NCBI RefSeq assembly: GCF_041146795.1
Contig: NC_135177.1
Span: forward strand, 1,603,060-1,667,059
DNA: 64,000 bases
Source: Maylandia zebra
Taxonomy: Eukaryota; Chordata; Actinopteri; Cichliformes; Cichlidae
Reading direction: 5' to 3'
Numbering within the stretch: the first letter of the stretch is position 1; each line of letters begins with the position of its first letter. The translations under genes were made by a program, and so were the position numbers. Below, one piece after another: positions 1 through 11,339 of this stretch. Below the pieces are notes generated by a model. That model ran no database searches and was not told the DNA's origin. It saw nothing but the letters and a program-made list of their open reading frames with translations.

Positions 1-904
1 AACCTTCTGATTAGCAGATGACCTGTTGTAAGCTTTAACTTCCCAGTTTATCAAATGCCCCTCAGCACTCCTTACCTTTAAATATAACCTCTTCTTTCTC
101 TCCTATCCTGTCTGTCTTACATTTTTCTCCATCTCTGAGTGAAATCTCCTCACAAATACAGCTGCTGTATATTAGTGCTGTTGCCAAACTGCTGTTGAGT
201 TGATCCAAACATTACATTTGAAATTACTTGCCTTATTCCCTTAATGTTCACTTCTAGCTTGTTGCTGAAGCTCCAAGACCACAGATAATGAACATCTGTA
301 CCAAAAACACTGTTTCGGATTATCCATCCATCCCTTTTCTGCTGCTTATCTGGGTTTGGATTGCAGTCTGAACAGAGAAGCACAGGCTTACCTAACCCCA
401 GCCAACACCTCCAGCTCATCCAGGGGGACACGAAGATGTTCTCCTCCCAGTAGGACTTTCCTGGAATACCTGACCAGGGACACGTCCAGGAGGCATCCTT
501 GTCAGATGCCTGAACAATTTTAACTGGGTCCTTTCAATGTGGAGCAGCAGCAGCTCTACTCCAAGTCTGCTTACAGGCTTAAACACAGCCGTGTCATACT
601 AATGATCATATAAAAAACTTCTATCTTTGGGCAGTTTGCAGGGTCAACATCTAGTTCTGTGTTCTGTAGGTCAGAAGGCTTCCAGCAAAAAGGCTCTCTT
701 AGAGATAAACATATGTGGTGTCAGATGTACAGAACAACAGCAGGTATAAATGTGAATGTAGACAGGCTGTGTCTGTTGTCTTACTCTGTATGATGGGAGA
801 GATGAGACCCAAGTGTAAATAAATACTTCAGGCCACTTGGAACTTTCTTTTTTATTGTCTCCTTCTTTAACTCAACCACCATCATTACAATAATGTTCTA
901 AATA
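1..904. other. intergenic, no gene recognised
   Basis: No exon, conserved protein motif or terminal repeat pair could be supported here. The open frames are short and show no recognisable family. The stretch borders a decayed gypsy element on its right and may contain further unrecognised repeat debris. Confidence 0.5.
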
Positions 905-2680
905 TCTTAAGCAGGCAGCGGTGCATCACGATCAGCTCCAGTGGCTACAGGATCAGGCCAAGCATTGGACAAGAGTGTTGGAGGACCTGGTCACTTGGTC
1001 TGCCTTTCTCCCGGCACCGCCGCTGCACTCGAGGTTGATGCTCCACCAGGTGGGGGAGGGAGATGACCCCAGGCATTCCTGGAGGTTTCTTCCGGTCCAT
1101 GGGGGAGGTGTGCCAGTGGCCTGAAGAAGATTCGAGGCTGCAGCTACTGCTTCTACTGTCGAGGAACCCCAGGCAGCAGCCCTGAGCCTGCCAGTGGTGG
1201 TGAGGGGCCATTTTGAGGATGTCCACCAGGCAATTATGGACCACCTGGTTGTCGTACCTGTGGAGCACTGCAACACTTCCAGGAGGGCTGAATGGGGCTG
1301 GAGGATCGGCCCTTCACCTATGTCAGGCATCTGAACAACGTGGCAGCCATGTGGCTACAGGGGGGCACAAATAAGGGGAGGCTCAGCTGGTGCATCTGAT
1401 CATTCTCAGGTGGTTTCTGGAGAGACTCCAGGCAGGAGAGGCGGAGTGGGTCCACTGCACCAGCCAGTGGACCGGATGTTGCTGCAGTCCAACAGCAGTT
1501 TGCAGATGTGTACTCCCCACTTCTTGGCTGTACAAACTCACCATTTTGAATCATGCCCTGGCATGACAGTGCGTTCTCTGTCCTATCGGTTACCTGAACA
1601 TAAAAGACTAGATATTCAAACAAAACCAGCTGAGATGCTGAAAATAGGAGTAATAGAGGTGCACAGTGCGTGATGTTCTTATGCTAAAGAAAGATGGGTC
1701 CATACTGTTCTGTGTTGATTACTGCAAGTGTCACAGTTTGATGCCTATACCATGCCCCAGCTTGATGGGGTCCTGGACACGTTAGGCACTGCTCGCTTGG
1801 GGACTGGATTGAACCCAGGGCAGATTCCCTGCCTGCAGAGTCCAAAGAATCATTCTCAACTTGTACAGTGTGCTGAATGGAAGTGTGACAAATTGGTCAA
1901 AGTCCAGCCACTTATAGACTCTGTGCAACATATGCTGCTGCCTACCTGGATGACATCATCATCTGTAGTGACACCTGGGCAGAACATGTGTCCGCAGTGG
2001 CCACGGTCCTGGGGTCCCCGAGGCAGGTGTGGCTTGCAGCTAACTCCAAGAGGTTTGCAGTTGGACTGAGGGAGATACAGTATCTGGGCACCACTTGGGA
2101 GCCAGGCAGGTGCAGTCGGGACACAGGCAGGATGTGATGGCTGTTGTTTTCTCCAAGAACAAAAGAGAGGTGAGACGGTTCTTGGGGTTCACTGGTTATT
2201 GACTAGGTTCGTGCTGAACTTTGCAGAAATGACCGGCACTTTGACAGCCCTGAAAGAGGGCCCCACATCTAGTCCAGTGGACCGAGCAGTGCCAGGGAGC
2301 ATGAAGAAGGCTCTCTGTGGGGTCTCTATTCCACACCCCTGATTTTTTACTCCTTTTATTCTGCAGACAGATGCCTCAAGCAGAGGGCTTGGGGCCATTT
2401 TGTCCCAGCAGGTAAGGGGGTGTCAACCTGTCGTTGTTTACCTCATCCTAACAAACCATCACTGATTTAAGTGATCGGGGCTGCTATTTCAGTTCTCAGC
2501 TGGGACCGGAGGGGAAGTCTGCACCAGGATCAACAGCTGCACAGAGTACCGAACAGTGTGTACGTGTGGGCCCTTCATGTCACACACAGCTAATAATATA
2601 CGATATGATGTAACCAAAGACAGAGTCAGTCCATCATGTAGCTGTGGATATGTACTGCAGTGAATGGGCCTCCACACATA
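905..2680 (+). mobile_element. decayed Ty3/gypsy retrotransposon (gag-pol remnant)
   Basis: Reading through several frames gives the order of a gypsy-type gag-pol. A gag-like stretch lies at about 1040-1450 (GEGDDP near its start, later a W-L-Q-G-G stretch). A pre-RT segment lies at about 1540-1670 (YRLPEHK, then GVIEVHSA). RT fragments lie at about 1680-2130 (KKDGS, FCVDY, FDAYTMPQ, and AAYLDDIII in another frame). The RT connection and RNase H follow at about 2160-2420 (KREVRRFLGFTGY, then QTDASSRGLGAILSQQ). Many frameshifts and stops break it, and no zinc knuckle, protease, integrase or flanking LTR pair was seen. It is therefore an internally deleted fossil. The family assignment rests on motif order; the exact clade is not resolved. 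Confidence 0.8.
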
Positions 2681-2699
2681 TCAAAGTTACCCTTGAATA

Positions 2700-3145
2700 C
2701 TGTTCTAAATTTCTTTTTATTACAGTTTTAGCTTACAGATGTACACTGTTGTCTAAATATTTACATATGTTCTGACATAAATCATCAGCCTGTCTTATTA
2801 AGCCTGATACCTAAACTTTTTTTATTAATATACTTTAAAAAATAATTATGTTTAAATTCATGTCTCAGACATTTTTAAAAGCATATTTTTCTTCAGATTT
2901 TGTAATATAACTATGATAACTCATATTGTGACAGTCGTAATGCCAATATGATGATTTATCAAAGCTCCTGCTTTTAAATACAGAACTTTGAAGTTGCACC
3001 TCATGAAAGTCAATAATTCAACAATAAAAATGGCATTTTAAGACACAGAGGCACTTTGTCAGGATAATTCTGACTATAAAATCGCTGTATAGAACTGCTG
3101 ACAACGGCTGAAAACATGACCACATCTCACAGCTGTGTGGTCTTA
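2700..3145. other. AT-rich spacer, nothing recognised
   Basis: AT-rich sequence with no usable open frame and no recognised repeat signature, lying between the gypsy remnant and an L2 LINE tail. Confidence 0.5.
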
Positions 3146-3600
3146 TAGCCTTCAGCTGATCCAAAATGCTGCAGCAAGAGTCCTGACAGGGACTAGAAAG
3201 AGAGAGCAGATTTCTCCTGTTTTGGCTTCCTGTTAAATCCAGAATTCAAAATCCTGCTCCTCACATACAAGCTCTTAAATAATCAGGCCCCATCTTATCT
3301 TAATGACCTTGTAGTACCATATCACCCTATTAGAGCACTTGGCTCTCGCTCTGCAGGCCTACTTGTTGTTCCTAGAGTATTTAAAAGTAGAATGGGAGGC
3401 AGAGCCTTCAGTTTTCAGGCCCCTCTTCTGTGGAACCAGCTTCCAGTTTGGATTCAGGAGACAGACACTATCTCTACTTTCAAGATTAGGCTTCAAACTT
3501 TCCTTTTTGCTAAAGCATATAGTTAGGGCTGGACCAGGTGACCCTGAATCCTCCCTTAGTTATGCTGCAATAGACGTAGGCTGCCGGGGGATTCCCATGA
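3146..3600 (+). mobile_element. L2-type LINE, 3' end of ORF2 (5'-truncated)
   Basis: Translation across frames gives the familiar C-terminal tail of fish L2 ORF2: QNAAARVL, then SPVLASLHWLPV-like residues, a stretch resembling YKALNNQAPSYL, and finally LWNQLPV followed by STFKIRLQTFLF. A short 3' UTR-like stretch follows. There are frameshifts and the 5' part is missing, as expected for a dead truncated copy. The L2 call rests on the C-terminal motif string. Confidence 0.7.
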
Positions 3601-3624
3601 TGCATTGAGTTTTTCCTTTCCAGT

Positions 3625-3840
3625 AGGGCTGTTCAATATAACAATATATATCGGATGGCGATATAAAAACGTCTGTCGTTTCCTATTATGCTATCGTTTG
3701 TTTTGTGGTGTCACAAAATAAACTGTTTAATATTTTTCATGGTTTTGATGGTCACTGTAGTTATTATTAATTTCTTAAAGTTCTCTCTTTCTCTTATATT
3801 TTATATAAGTAACGCGTTACTGCCCATCTCTGGTACACTC
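3625..3840. mobile_element. hAT-like non-autonomous remnant(s)
   Basis: The left part begins TAGGGCTGTTCAATATAAC, resembling hAT termini of the TAGGGCTG type. The right edge ends GTAACGCGTTACTGCCCATCTCTGG, which is the reverse complement of the terminus of the hAT element at 58217-59229. The two ends do not match each other and no clean 8-base duplication was found, so this is probably a join of two eroded copies. Confidence 0.4.
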
Positions 3841-4153
3841 ATTCATACAAGGACTTTTTCCTTTATTCTGCTGCGTTCTCTCTATTATTCACACTCTGAT
3901 GTGATTCTTAAATGTACATGCTGCTCTTCAGGATTCATATTTGAGTTGCAGCATCGATTATGGCTCACCTGGGAGGAGGCACTTGTTTTAATTACCTAGT
4001 GAATTTGATTTAATCTCCTCATTCCTTTCTTGGTAGACGCTGCAGTCTTAATGGAAAAATTTTGCTCTCTCTTCCACGTTCATGTCCTTCATTCTACCTC
4101 CAGTGCTTGAAGAACAGAAGCATATATTGCGCAAATACAGGGAGTGCAGAATT

Positions 4154-5792
4154 TAGTATTTAGTATTTATTTATTTATTGTCATTGTCAAGAACAATGAA
4201 ATTGCGTTTGGGGCTTCCATACAACCCAAAAAAAAGAAGAAAATAATAAATACCCCTTAAAACCCAAGTGTACATATTTAACCCAGTGTGACTCCAATGC
4301 AATAAGACAATCCTTAGCAATAATGTTCGTAGAAATTCAGACAAAGACCTGAGAAACATGACAAAATACAACAATGCAACCCATTCAATATTATTGTACT
4401 GTGAGATATGATATCAGATATGATAGTTATCTATTTAAGAAAGAGGGGGGGGGGGGGGGGGGGGCGCAGGAGGGGGAAGAGAATAAAGATATGATGCACC
4501 AATGCAGACCAGTTCATTGCTATTAAGAAGTTGGATATGGTTATTGTCCGTGAGAGGGGGGCAGAGAGTTCAGGAGCCTCACAGCCTGTGGATACAGGCT
4601 GTTGGCCAGTCTGGATGTTCTGGCCTGTATAGACCTGTACCTTCTCCCTGAGGGCAGCAGATGGAAAAGGTGGCGCGCAGGGTGATGTTGGTCCCGCAGG
4701 ATACTGTGCACCCTCCTCAGACAGCGAGTGGGGAAGATATTACTGATCTCTGGCAGACTTGTTCCAATAATTCTGCCAGCTTCTTTCACCACCCGCTGGA
4801 GTGCTTGCTGATCGGCCTTGGTGCAGCTGGGGAACCACACTAGAAATCCATACGTCAGAACGCTGCTGATGGCACAGTTGTAGAAGTTCAACATCAGAGA
4901 TCTGGGAATGTGTGCGCTCCGCAGTCTCCTCAGGTAGTAGAGGCGCTGTTGGGCCTTCCGTGCAACTGAGGTGATATGGTTGCCCCAGGACAGGTCCTCG
5001 GTCACAGTTACCCCCAAGAATTTAAAACTGCTCACCCTCTCCACCGCCTCACTGCCAATGAAGAGAGGCAGATGGTTGTTATGACCCCTCTTCCGGAAAT
5101 CTACAATGATCTCCTTGGTCTTTTTGGTGTTTAAGACCAAGTTATTGTCGTGGCACCATGACTCTAGTTGTTGCACCTCTGTCCTATAGTTTGTCTCATC
5201 AATGTTGGATATAAGTCCGAGCACTGTAGTGTCATCTACAAACTTAACAATGAGATTGGACGCGCAGGAGGAAATACAGTCATGGGTGAAGAGAGTGTAT
5301 AGCAGAGGGCTCAGAACACACCCCTGAGGGCACCGGTGTTGACCACAAGGGTGGAAGAGGTGTTCTTACCCACTCTGACACTCTGTCTACGGTTAGTGAG
5401 GAAGTCCACAATCCAGTTGCACAGAGAGGAGTTAAGTCCCAGTTGGTGGAGTTTGGGACGGAGTTTGTATGGCCGGATGGTATTAAAAGCCGAGCTGTAG
5501 TCTACAAAGAGGAGCCGTGCATAGGTGTTCCTGTGTTCCAAGTGCTTCAGTAATGTGTGCAGCACTGTGGCGATCGCATCCTCGGTTGACCGGTTCTCCC
5601 TGTATGCAAACTGGTGCGAGTCCAGGGATGGTGGAAAAGCAGCTCTGATGTGTTTAATGACCAGTCTCTCCAGGCATTTGGCGGGAATGGGGGTGAGTGC
5701 CACAGGTCTGAAATCGTTCAGACATGTGACATTTGACTGTTTTGGGATGGGAACGATGGTTGCTGCTTTGAAACAGGATGGTACCAGTGAAC
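4154..5792 (-). mobile_element. Rex1/CR1-group LINE, 5'-truncated, inserted in the Tc1 left end
   Basis: The minus strand encodes an RT. A part near 5300-5790 carries FRPVALTPIPAKCLERL, the segment QFAYRENRSTEDA, and VDYSSAFNTI. The C-terminal part at 4541-5224 carries VSSFKFLGVTVTEDLSW, then KAQQRLYYLRRLR, and ends LLPSGRRYRS. A frameshift or deletion lies near 5225-5310. The 3' tail ends in AATAAATAAATA-like repeats at 4154. AATT flanks both sides (4150-4153, 5793-5796) and is the likely target duplication. The 5' truncation falls in the RT domain, so the copy cannot move by itself. Confidence 0.82.
4445..4464 (+). repeat. 20-base poly-G tract
   Basis: An uninterrupted run of 20 G lies in the 3' UTR of the minus-strand LINE, with further G-rich sequence just downstream. 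It is a C-tract in the LINE sense strand. It could form a G-quadruplex, and its true length is prone to sequencing error. Confidence 0.85.
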
Positions 5793-5998
5793 AATTATTA
5801 GGCAAATGAGTATTTTGTCCACATCATCCTCTTCATGCATGTTGTCTTACTCCAAGCTGTATAGGCTGGAAAGCCTACTACCAATTAAGCATATTAGGTG
5901 ATGTGCATCTCTGTAATGAGAAGGGGTGTGGTCTAATGATATCAACACCCTATATCAGGTGTGCATAATTATTAGGCAACGTCCTTTCCTTTGGCAAA

Positions 5999-7014
5999 AT
6001 GGGTCAAAAGAAGGACTTGACAGGCTCAGAAAAGTCAAAAATAGTGAGATATCTTGCAGAGGGATGCAGCAGTCTCAAAATTGCAAAGCTTCTGAAGCGT
6101 GATCATCGAACAATCAAGCGTTTCATTCAAAATAGTCAACAGGGTCGCAAGAAGCGTGTGGAAAAACCAAGGCGCAAAATAACTGCCCATGAACTGAGAA
6201 AAGTCAAGCGTGCAGCTGCCAAGATGCCACTTGCCACCAGTTTGGCCATATTTCAGAGCTGCAACATCACTGGAGTGCCCAAAAGCACAAGGTGTGCAAT
6301 ACTCAGAGACATGGCCAAGGTAAGAAAGGCTGAAAGACGACCACCACTGAACAAGACACACAAGCTGAAACGTCAAGACTGGGCCAAGAAATATCTCAAG
6401 ACTGGTTTTTCTAAGGTTTTATGGACTGATGAAATGAGAGTGAGTCTTGATGGGCCAGATGGATGGGCCCGTGGCTGGATTGGTAAAGGGCAGAGAGCTC
6501 CAGTCCGACTCAGACGCCAGCAAGGTGAAGGTGGAGTACTGGTTTGGGCTGGTATCATCAAAGATGAGCTTGTGGGGCCTTTTCAGATTGAGGATGGAGT
6601 CAAGCTCAACTCCCAGTCCTACTGCCAGTTTCTGGAAGACACCTTCTTCAAGCAGTGGTACAGGAAGAAGTCTGCATCCTTCAAGAAAAACATGATTTTC
6701 ATGCAGGACAATGCTCCATCACACGCGTCCAAGTACTCCACAGCGTGGCTGCAAGAAAGGGTATAAAAGAAGAAAAACTAATGACATGGCCTCCTTGTTC
6801 ACCTGATCTGAACCCCATTGAGAACCTGTGGTCCATCATCAAATGTGAGATTTACAAGGAGGGAAAACAGTACACCTCTCTGAACAGTGTCTGGGAGGCT
6901 GTGGTTGCTGCTGCACGCAATGTTGATGGTGAACAGATCAAAACACTGACAGAATCCATGGATGGCAGGCTTTTGAGTGTCCTTGCAAAGAAAGGTGGCT
7001 ATATTGGTCGCTGA
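5999..7014 (+). pseudogene. Tc1-family transposase, one frameshift
   Basis: This would cut and paste the surrounding element. The first frame (5999-6766) starts MGQKKDLTGSEKSKIVRYLAEG, an N-terminal helix-turn-helix (about residues 1-60), then a second DNA-binding part with basic stretches. The catalytic core shows the first Asp in LWTDEMRV and the second in MQDNAPSH (codon 6707). The frame shifts near 6757-6764 in a GAAAGGG run, consistent with loss of one base. The rest is in another frame: WPPCSPDLNPIENLW with the catalytic Glu at codon 6820, ending GGYIGR at 7014. Corrected for one missing base, Asp and Glu are separated by 37 residues. All three catalytic residues remain, so the gene is dead only through the frameshift. 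Confidence 0.9.
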
Positions 7015-7599
7015 TTTGTTTTTGTTTTGTTTTTGAATGTCAGAAATGTATATTTGTGAATGTGGAGATGTTATATTGGTTTCACTGGTAAAAATAAATC
7101 ATTGAAATGGGTATATATTTGTTTTTTGTTAAGTTGCCTAATAATTATGCACAGTAATAGTCACCTGCACACACAGATATCCCCCTAAAATAGCTCAAAC
7201 TAAAAACAAACTAAAAACTACTTCCAAAAACATTCAGCTTTGATATTAATGAGTTTTTTGGGTTCATTGAGAACATGGTTGTTGTTCAATAATAAAATTA
7301 TTCCTCAAAAATACAACTTGCCTAATAATTCTGCACTCCCTGTAGACCCCAACCTCATCTCCCAATAACAGATAAGTGTTTGAGCACTGGAGACTTTCCA
7401 AGCCGTCAACTGAGACCAAAAACAATCCCAGTCGTCTGACGCTAAGTGGGAACTGATTTCAGAAAGTCCTGTGCAGTGTAGGATGAAGACCTTCACTGCA
7501 CAGTGGTTTTAAGAGCATCTGCTGGCCATGGCTCAGTCTGTCACTGAGAACAATGGACAGCTCACAGTGCTACAAACTTAACCGCTTCTTGTATGAAGC

Positions 7600-8510
7600 A
7601 AGCCATTTATTTATATAGCACAACTCCCAGCTGAGCACAGAGTGCTGAACACTTGACACGCTAAACGTGATGCAATGAATACGTTAAAAAATAAAGATAA
7701 AAATAAAAGAATAAGATGAGAATTAAAATAAATTTTAAAATAATGAAATTAGCACAAATACCAAAAAATAAAATAGTGTGCAGGTTTGTAAAAACGACAG
7801 GGGCGGTCTCAGTGTCTCACTCCAACTTAATTACTGAGCCAGCAGAACTTCACATACAGAAAAGCGCCAAACTCTCCACCCCAGCACTGCCCTTCCACTT
7901 GGTGTGAGTGGAGCCACCTGGTGGTCCGCCACGATAGTATAAAATGATAATTAGAATTAAATTTAAAACAACAAAATCAGGGTCAGACTGTGTCACATGC
8001 CAAGGAGTAAAAATGGGTTTTAAGACGTGTTTTAAAAGTGGACAGTGAAGGGGCCTCTCTAATGTTCTGGGGCGGAGAAGACCGCGAAAATCTAAGATGA
8101 ACAGGCAGCCAATGGAGTGAGGCCAGGATGGGAGCTATGTGCTGGTTAAAAGTCGTGCAGTAGCATTTTGGACCAGCTGCAGACGAGAGAGAAGACACCG
8201 ACTAACTCCAAAACACAGCACATTACAGTAATCCAAACGAGATGAAATAACAGCACGCACTGTTTCAAAATGCGGCCTGGATAAAATAGTCTTACCTTTG
8301 CCAAACGCCTTAAATGATAAAAACTGGCCCTAATTTGAGCGTCCATCTTAAAACCCAGATTAGTGACAACAGGTTTAAAATACTCTGCCAGGGGTCCCGA
8401 GTCAATAGCAGAGGGTTAGAAGGTCTGCTAGGACCAAACACAATCACCTCAGACAAAAAGACAACCTCAGACCATCTCCAGTCACAGATGCCACTTACAC
8501 TCTAGAGCAA
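7600..8510 (-). mobile_element. LINE-derived interspersed repeat (minus strand)
   Basis: Minus-strand frames at 7983-8200 end in SLSTFKTRLKTHFYSLAC and include PILASLHWLPV, the C-terminal signature of L2-like ORF2. The edge near 7605 has TTTATTTATATAGCAC, the same terminus as the short insertion at 46528-46796. The rest, to about 8510, resembles a common fish LINE 3' region by its CAGTAATCCAAACGAGATG-like segment. The family name is uncertain. Confidence 0.55.
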
Positions 8511-8725
8511 TGTTACCTGGCTTATAAACAAATGCCTACAGACCAGTGGCAACGTTTGGTCCAGTGTTAACTGTTTTTGTAGGACCACTGCAACCATAAT
8601 AATAAAGAACATCAAACTTACTTTTGATTCAGGGAATGTCAGAATCCGTATTTAAGAGCCGAGAGTAGAGCAATGCCTTTGAGTGTATCAGCTCAAGATG
8701 AGAAACATCCAGATCCTCAAGCCTC

Positions 8726-8773
8726 AATTATTCTTTTAAACTTATTCAGAAGAATAAGTTTAAAAGAATAATT
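8726..8773. repeat. perfect hairpin, 22-base arms
   Basis: Arms at 8726-8747 and 8752-8773 are exact reverse complements separated by the loop AGAA. The arms are AT-rich. No adjoining T-run or gene suggests a terminator, and animal genes do not use such terminators. It looks like a small inverted duplication. Confidence 0.9.
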
Positions 8774-8949
8774 TCAACTAGTATTTTGTTTTCTTTACAT
8801 TTCTTTTGCTTCATTTGATCCACATCACAGCAGCACAAGTGACAGCAGGAAACAGTGAAGCTGAAATAAAATGCTGCATACAGCTTACAGTCAAATATAC
8901 CAAGATTTCTATCCTGTGCACATGAGGTGCAGCTGGAATGACAACATGT

Positions 8950-9365
8950 AGGTGACAGTATCTGTGGGCACTGTGCAGTCTGACAGCTGCTGGGATGAAA
9001 GACCTGTGGTAGCTGTTACAGTCTCGCCCAGTTCCTCTGTGGAGTCTGGGAACTGGCCAGGACCCAGTTGGTCCTTTTTACCAGCCTATAATCCAGTTCC
9101 TTCACCACCTGTTTTTAAGTCACTCCTGAAAACCCACCTCTCTACCCTGACCTTTGACACCACGTGAGAAGTTGCTTTTTATTGTTTAGTCTTATTTTAG
9201 TTGTTTTTAGTTGATTCTATGCTCTTTTATCTTGTTTTCTTTTTTAATATATGGCTGTTTTAATTTTTATGTGTTTTATTTACTTATTTGTGCTGTTTTC
9301 TGTTATTCTATTGTTTTGAACTTGTACAGCACTTTGGTCCTGTGCTTTAGAAATAAAATTAGACT
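8950..9365 (+). mobile_element. LINE 3' tail (L2-like), degraded
   Basis: A short frame near 9060-9167 ends FKSLLKTHLSTLTFDTT, the L2-type ORF2 terminus. A T-rich UTR follows, and at about 9325 a segment CAGCACTTTGGTCCTGTGCTTTAGAAATAAA like the end of such LINEs. Only the tail is present. Confidence 0.5.
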
Positions 9366-9621
9366 GGAGTTCCTGTCCCTCTCCATGCTGCCACCTCCCC
9401 AGCAGACAACAAGATGCTCCACCATAGTGGCATAAAGTGGAGGGGAGTGGTCAGGGAGGGTGGCGGGAATTGTGATAGTGGAGGAGTGTGGAGCAGCCTC
9501 GGGTGGAAAGAGGGAGCGTGTCATTATCAGCCCAGCACGTGCTCCCGACGCAGGGGAAACTCTTCTGCAGGGAGACGTACCTGGGCACCAGCGTTGTGCA
9601 GCGTTCGAGTGGGAGCCCCGT

Positions 9622-9702
9622 CCATTGTGCTAGCAGTGTCCAAGCATTCCTTTTTTTATTCATACCCCCCCACCACACACACACACACTTTGGGAACCAC
9701 TG
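9622..9702 (-). mobile_element. hAT terminal fragment, same family as 42991-44071
   Basis: It ends TTTGGGAACCACTG, the reverse complement of the hAT terminus CAGTGGTTCCCAAA. The block GCTAGCAGTGTCCAAGC matches, in reverse, the internal segment near 43080-43095 of the 42991-44071 element. Only one end is present here. Confidence 0.6.
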
Positions 9703-10395
9703 CTTCCATATTAGTTTCTTTTATAATTCATTAAATTGCATTTTTAGAAAATGTTTTGTTTTATTCTCCCTTGGGGAGGGGGGGGTCGGTGTGAAGTAGG
9801 CTGCTTCTAATAATTATGTCCCGTGGGGGACATGCGTACCTAGGTGGGCTCAGCATTTGACCTTCACTGCCCGAGGACAAAGCTGACCTTGGAACCAAAT
9901 TTCAAAACACCACACTGACTAATATACTATCTCATCATATATCATATTAGTCGTAATCCATTCCTTGCAAGGTCGTGGTGATCCTCAGAATCACCTCAGA
10001 TCTATGGCGTTATTTTAGTGCCTCTATTCTGAGCGCACGTAAAAATAAATAAATTTGCGAGCACAAATGTTGCGTTGAGGAGAAAACTATTTTGAGCGAA
10101 CAAAATTCATTGCTGCGTGCAATAAATGTGTTTCGGTGTTTGCGATTATCCACACACAGAATATAGCCCCTCCCACTAACATCTCTGCTCCCTGCACGAG
10201 CAACACTGTTATAAATGTGCCACAAAACCAACCAATCACAGACTTGGATGCAAACCTTCTGATTGGCTGTTATTGTCTCCAATCAGCTCCCTAGCTACTG
10301 CAATCCAGGAACACGCTCCAGAATGTAGCTAAACCCATTTTAGGTTTGTATGTTTAATTATTTTAAAATATATAATTTTTTAGACCCTTGTTGGC
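9703..10395. other. intergenic, nothing recognised
   Basis: No exon or named repeat was recognised. The stretch 10010-10330 has a more complex composition, but its one minus-strand frame has no family motif. Confidence 0.4.
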
Positions 10396-11050
10396 AGCTG
10401 CTCTGCTCTGTGTTGGTACAGGGCATTGAAGATGATAACAGTGGGTGGATTATATTCTTAAACTTAGTTACAGCGCTTTCAGAAAGACATCTACTGTGAT
10501 AAAGTCTACTCTCCACCGCTGTGTAATCAATTATTGTAAATGTAAATGTTATCAGGAAATGATCAGACAGCAGAGGGTTTTCAGGAAACACTGTTAAATG
10601 TTCAGTTTCTATGCCATATGTTAAAACAAGATCTAGAGTGTGATTAAAGTGGTGGGTGGGTTCTTTTTCATTTTGAGAGAAACCAATTGAGTCTAATAAC
10701 AGATTAAATGCCATGTTGAGGCTGTCATTTTTAGCATCTACATGGATGTTAAAGTCACCCACAATAATTATTTTATCTGAGCTCAGAACTAAATCAGATA
10801 TAAAGTCTGAGAAATCAGACAGAAGCTCTGTGTAAGGCCCAGGTGGACGATAGATGATAACAAGACTAGTTTTGCAGTTGCCACACCCCCTGCTTGTAGC
10901 CACACTGAGATGCCACTGCTCGACTCGTACTAAAATCAGTCTGAAAGCAGCTGATGTAACAGGCTGTTCCACCTGTGAGCGTGTAGTACACTCCAGCATG
11001 CACACATTTATTGTTGAATAGAAAACTGTTAACATGAAGGATGCATTTCT
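10396..11050 (-). mobile_element. L2-type LINE endonuclease domain fragment
   Basis: The minus-strand frame reads LVIIYRPPGPYTELLSDF, then IIIVGDFNIHVD, TLDLVLTYGIE and NPLLSDHFLITF. These are the order and catalytic motifs (GDFN, SDH) of the APE-type endonuclease of L2 LINEs. The RT part is absent, and residues before LVIIYRPP do not match cleanly, suggesting a join or erosion. This is an isolated fragment. Confidence 0.75.
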
Positions 11051-11339
11051 CCAGTGTCAACAAATAAACAGTTTTGCATTTGAATGAATCTGTGAAGAAA
11101 TTTGTAGTTTAACATGTTCTCTGCTACAGTCCACATTCAGTATGTTTCACAGTCACCTGTCAAAATTTATTCAGCAACAAATATAAAACTGTACATCTCC
11201 AACGCAGCGGTGCACGTGAGCGTGCACGTGTGGGTGCACGGGCGTGTGCTGACGCTAAAGCTCGTCTTTTCAGTTCAGGGTCTCCTGTTGGTTTTTCCCA
11301 GACGGTCAGAGCTCAGCCTTTCAGTGTGCACGGCTGATG

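Larger units (their letters stand above)
4136..7344 (+). mobile_element. Tc1-type DNA transposon with IR/DR ends, split by a LINE
   Basis: The element runs from CAGGGAGTGCAGAATT (4138) to its inverse AATTCTGCACTCCCTG (ending 7342), with the TA target duplication at 4136-4137 and 7343-7344. Each terminal repeat carries two direct-repeat cores around TTATTAGGCAA: outer ones at 5795-5805 and near 7317-7331, inner ones near 5969-5981 and 7131-7146. This is the IR/DR layout of many Tc1 elements. Taking out the LINE at 4154-5792 and one copy of its target duplication leaves about 1.56 kb, the normal size of a full Tc1. The transposase gene inside is complete in extent but broken by one frameshift. 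Confidence 0.88.

Noticed and set aside
4437-4480. CRISPR-like or origin-like repeat
   Set aside because: It is a single homopolymer, with no repeat-spacer pattern anywhere in the window, and the DNA is eukaryotic.
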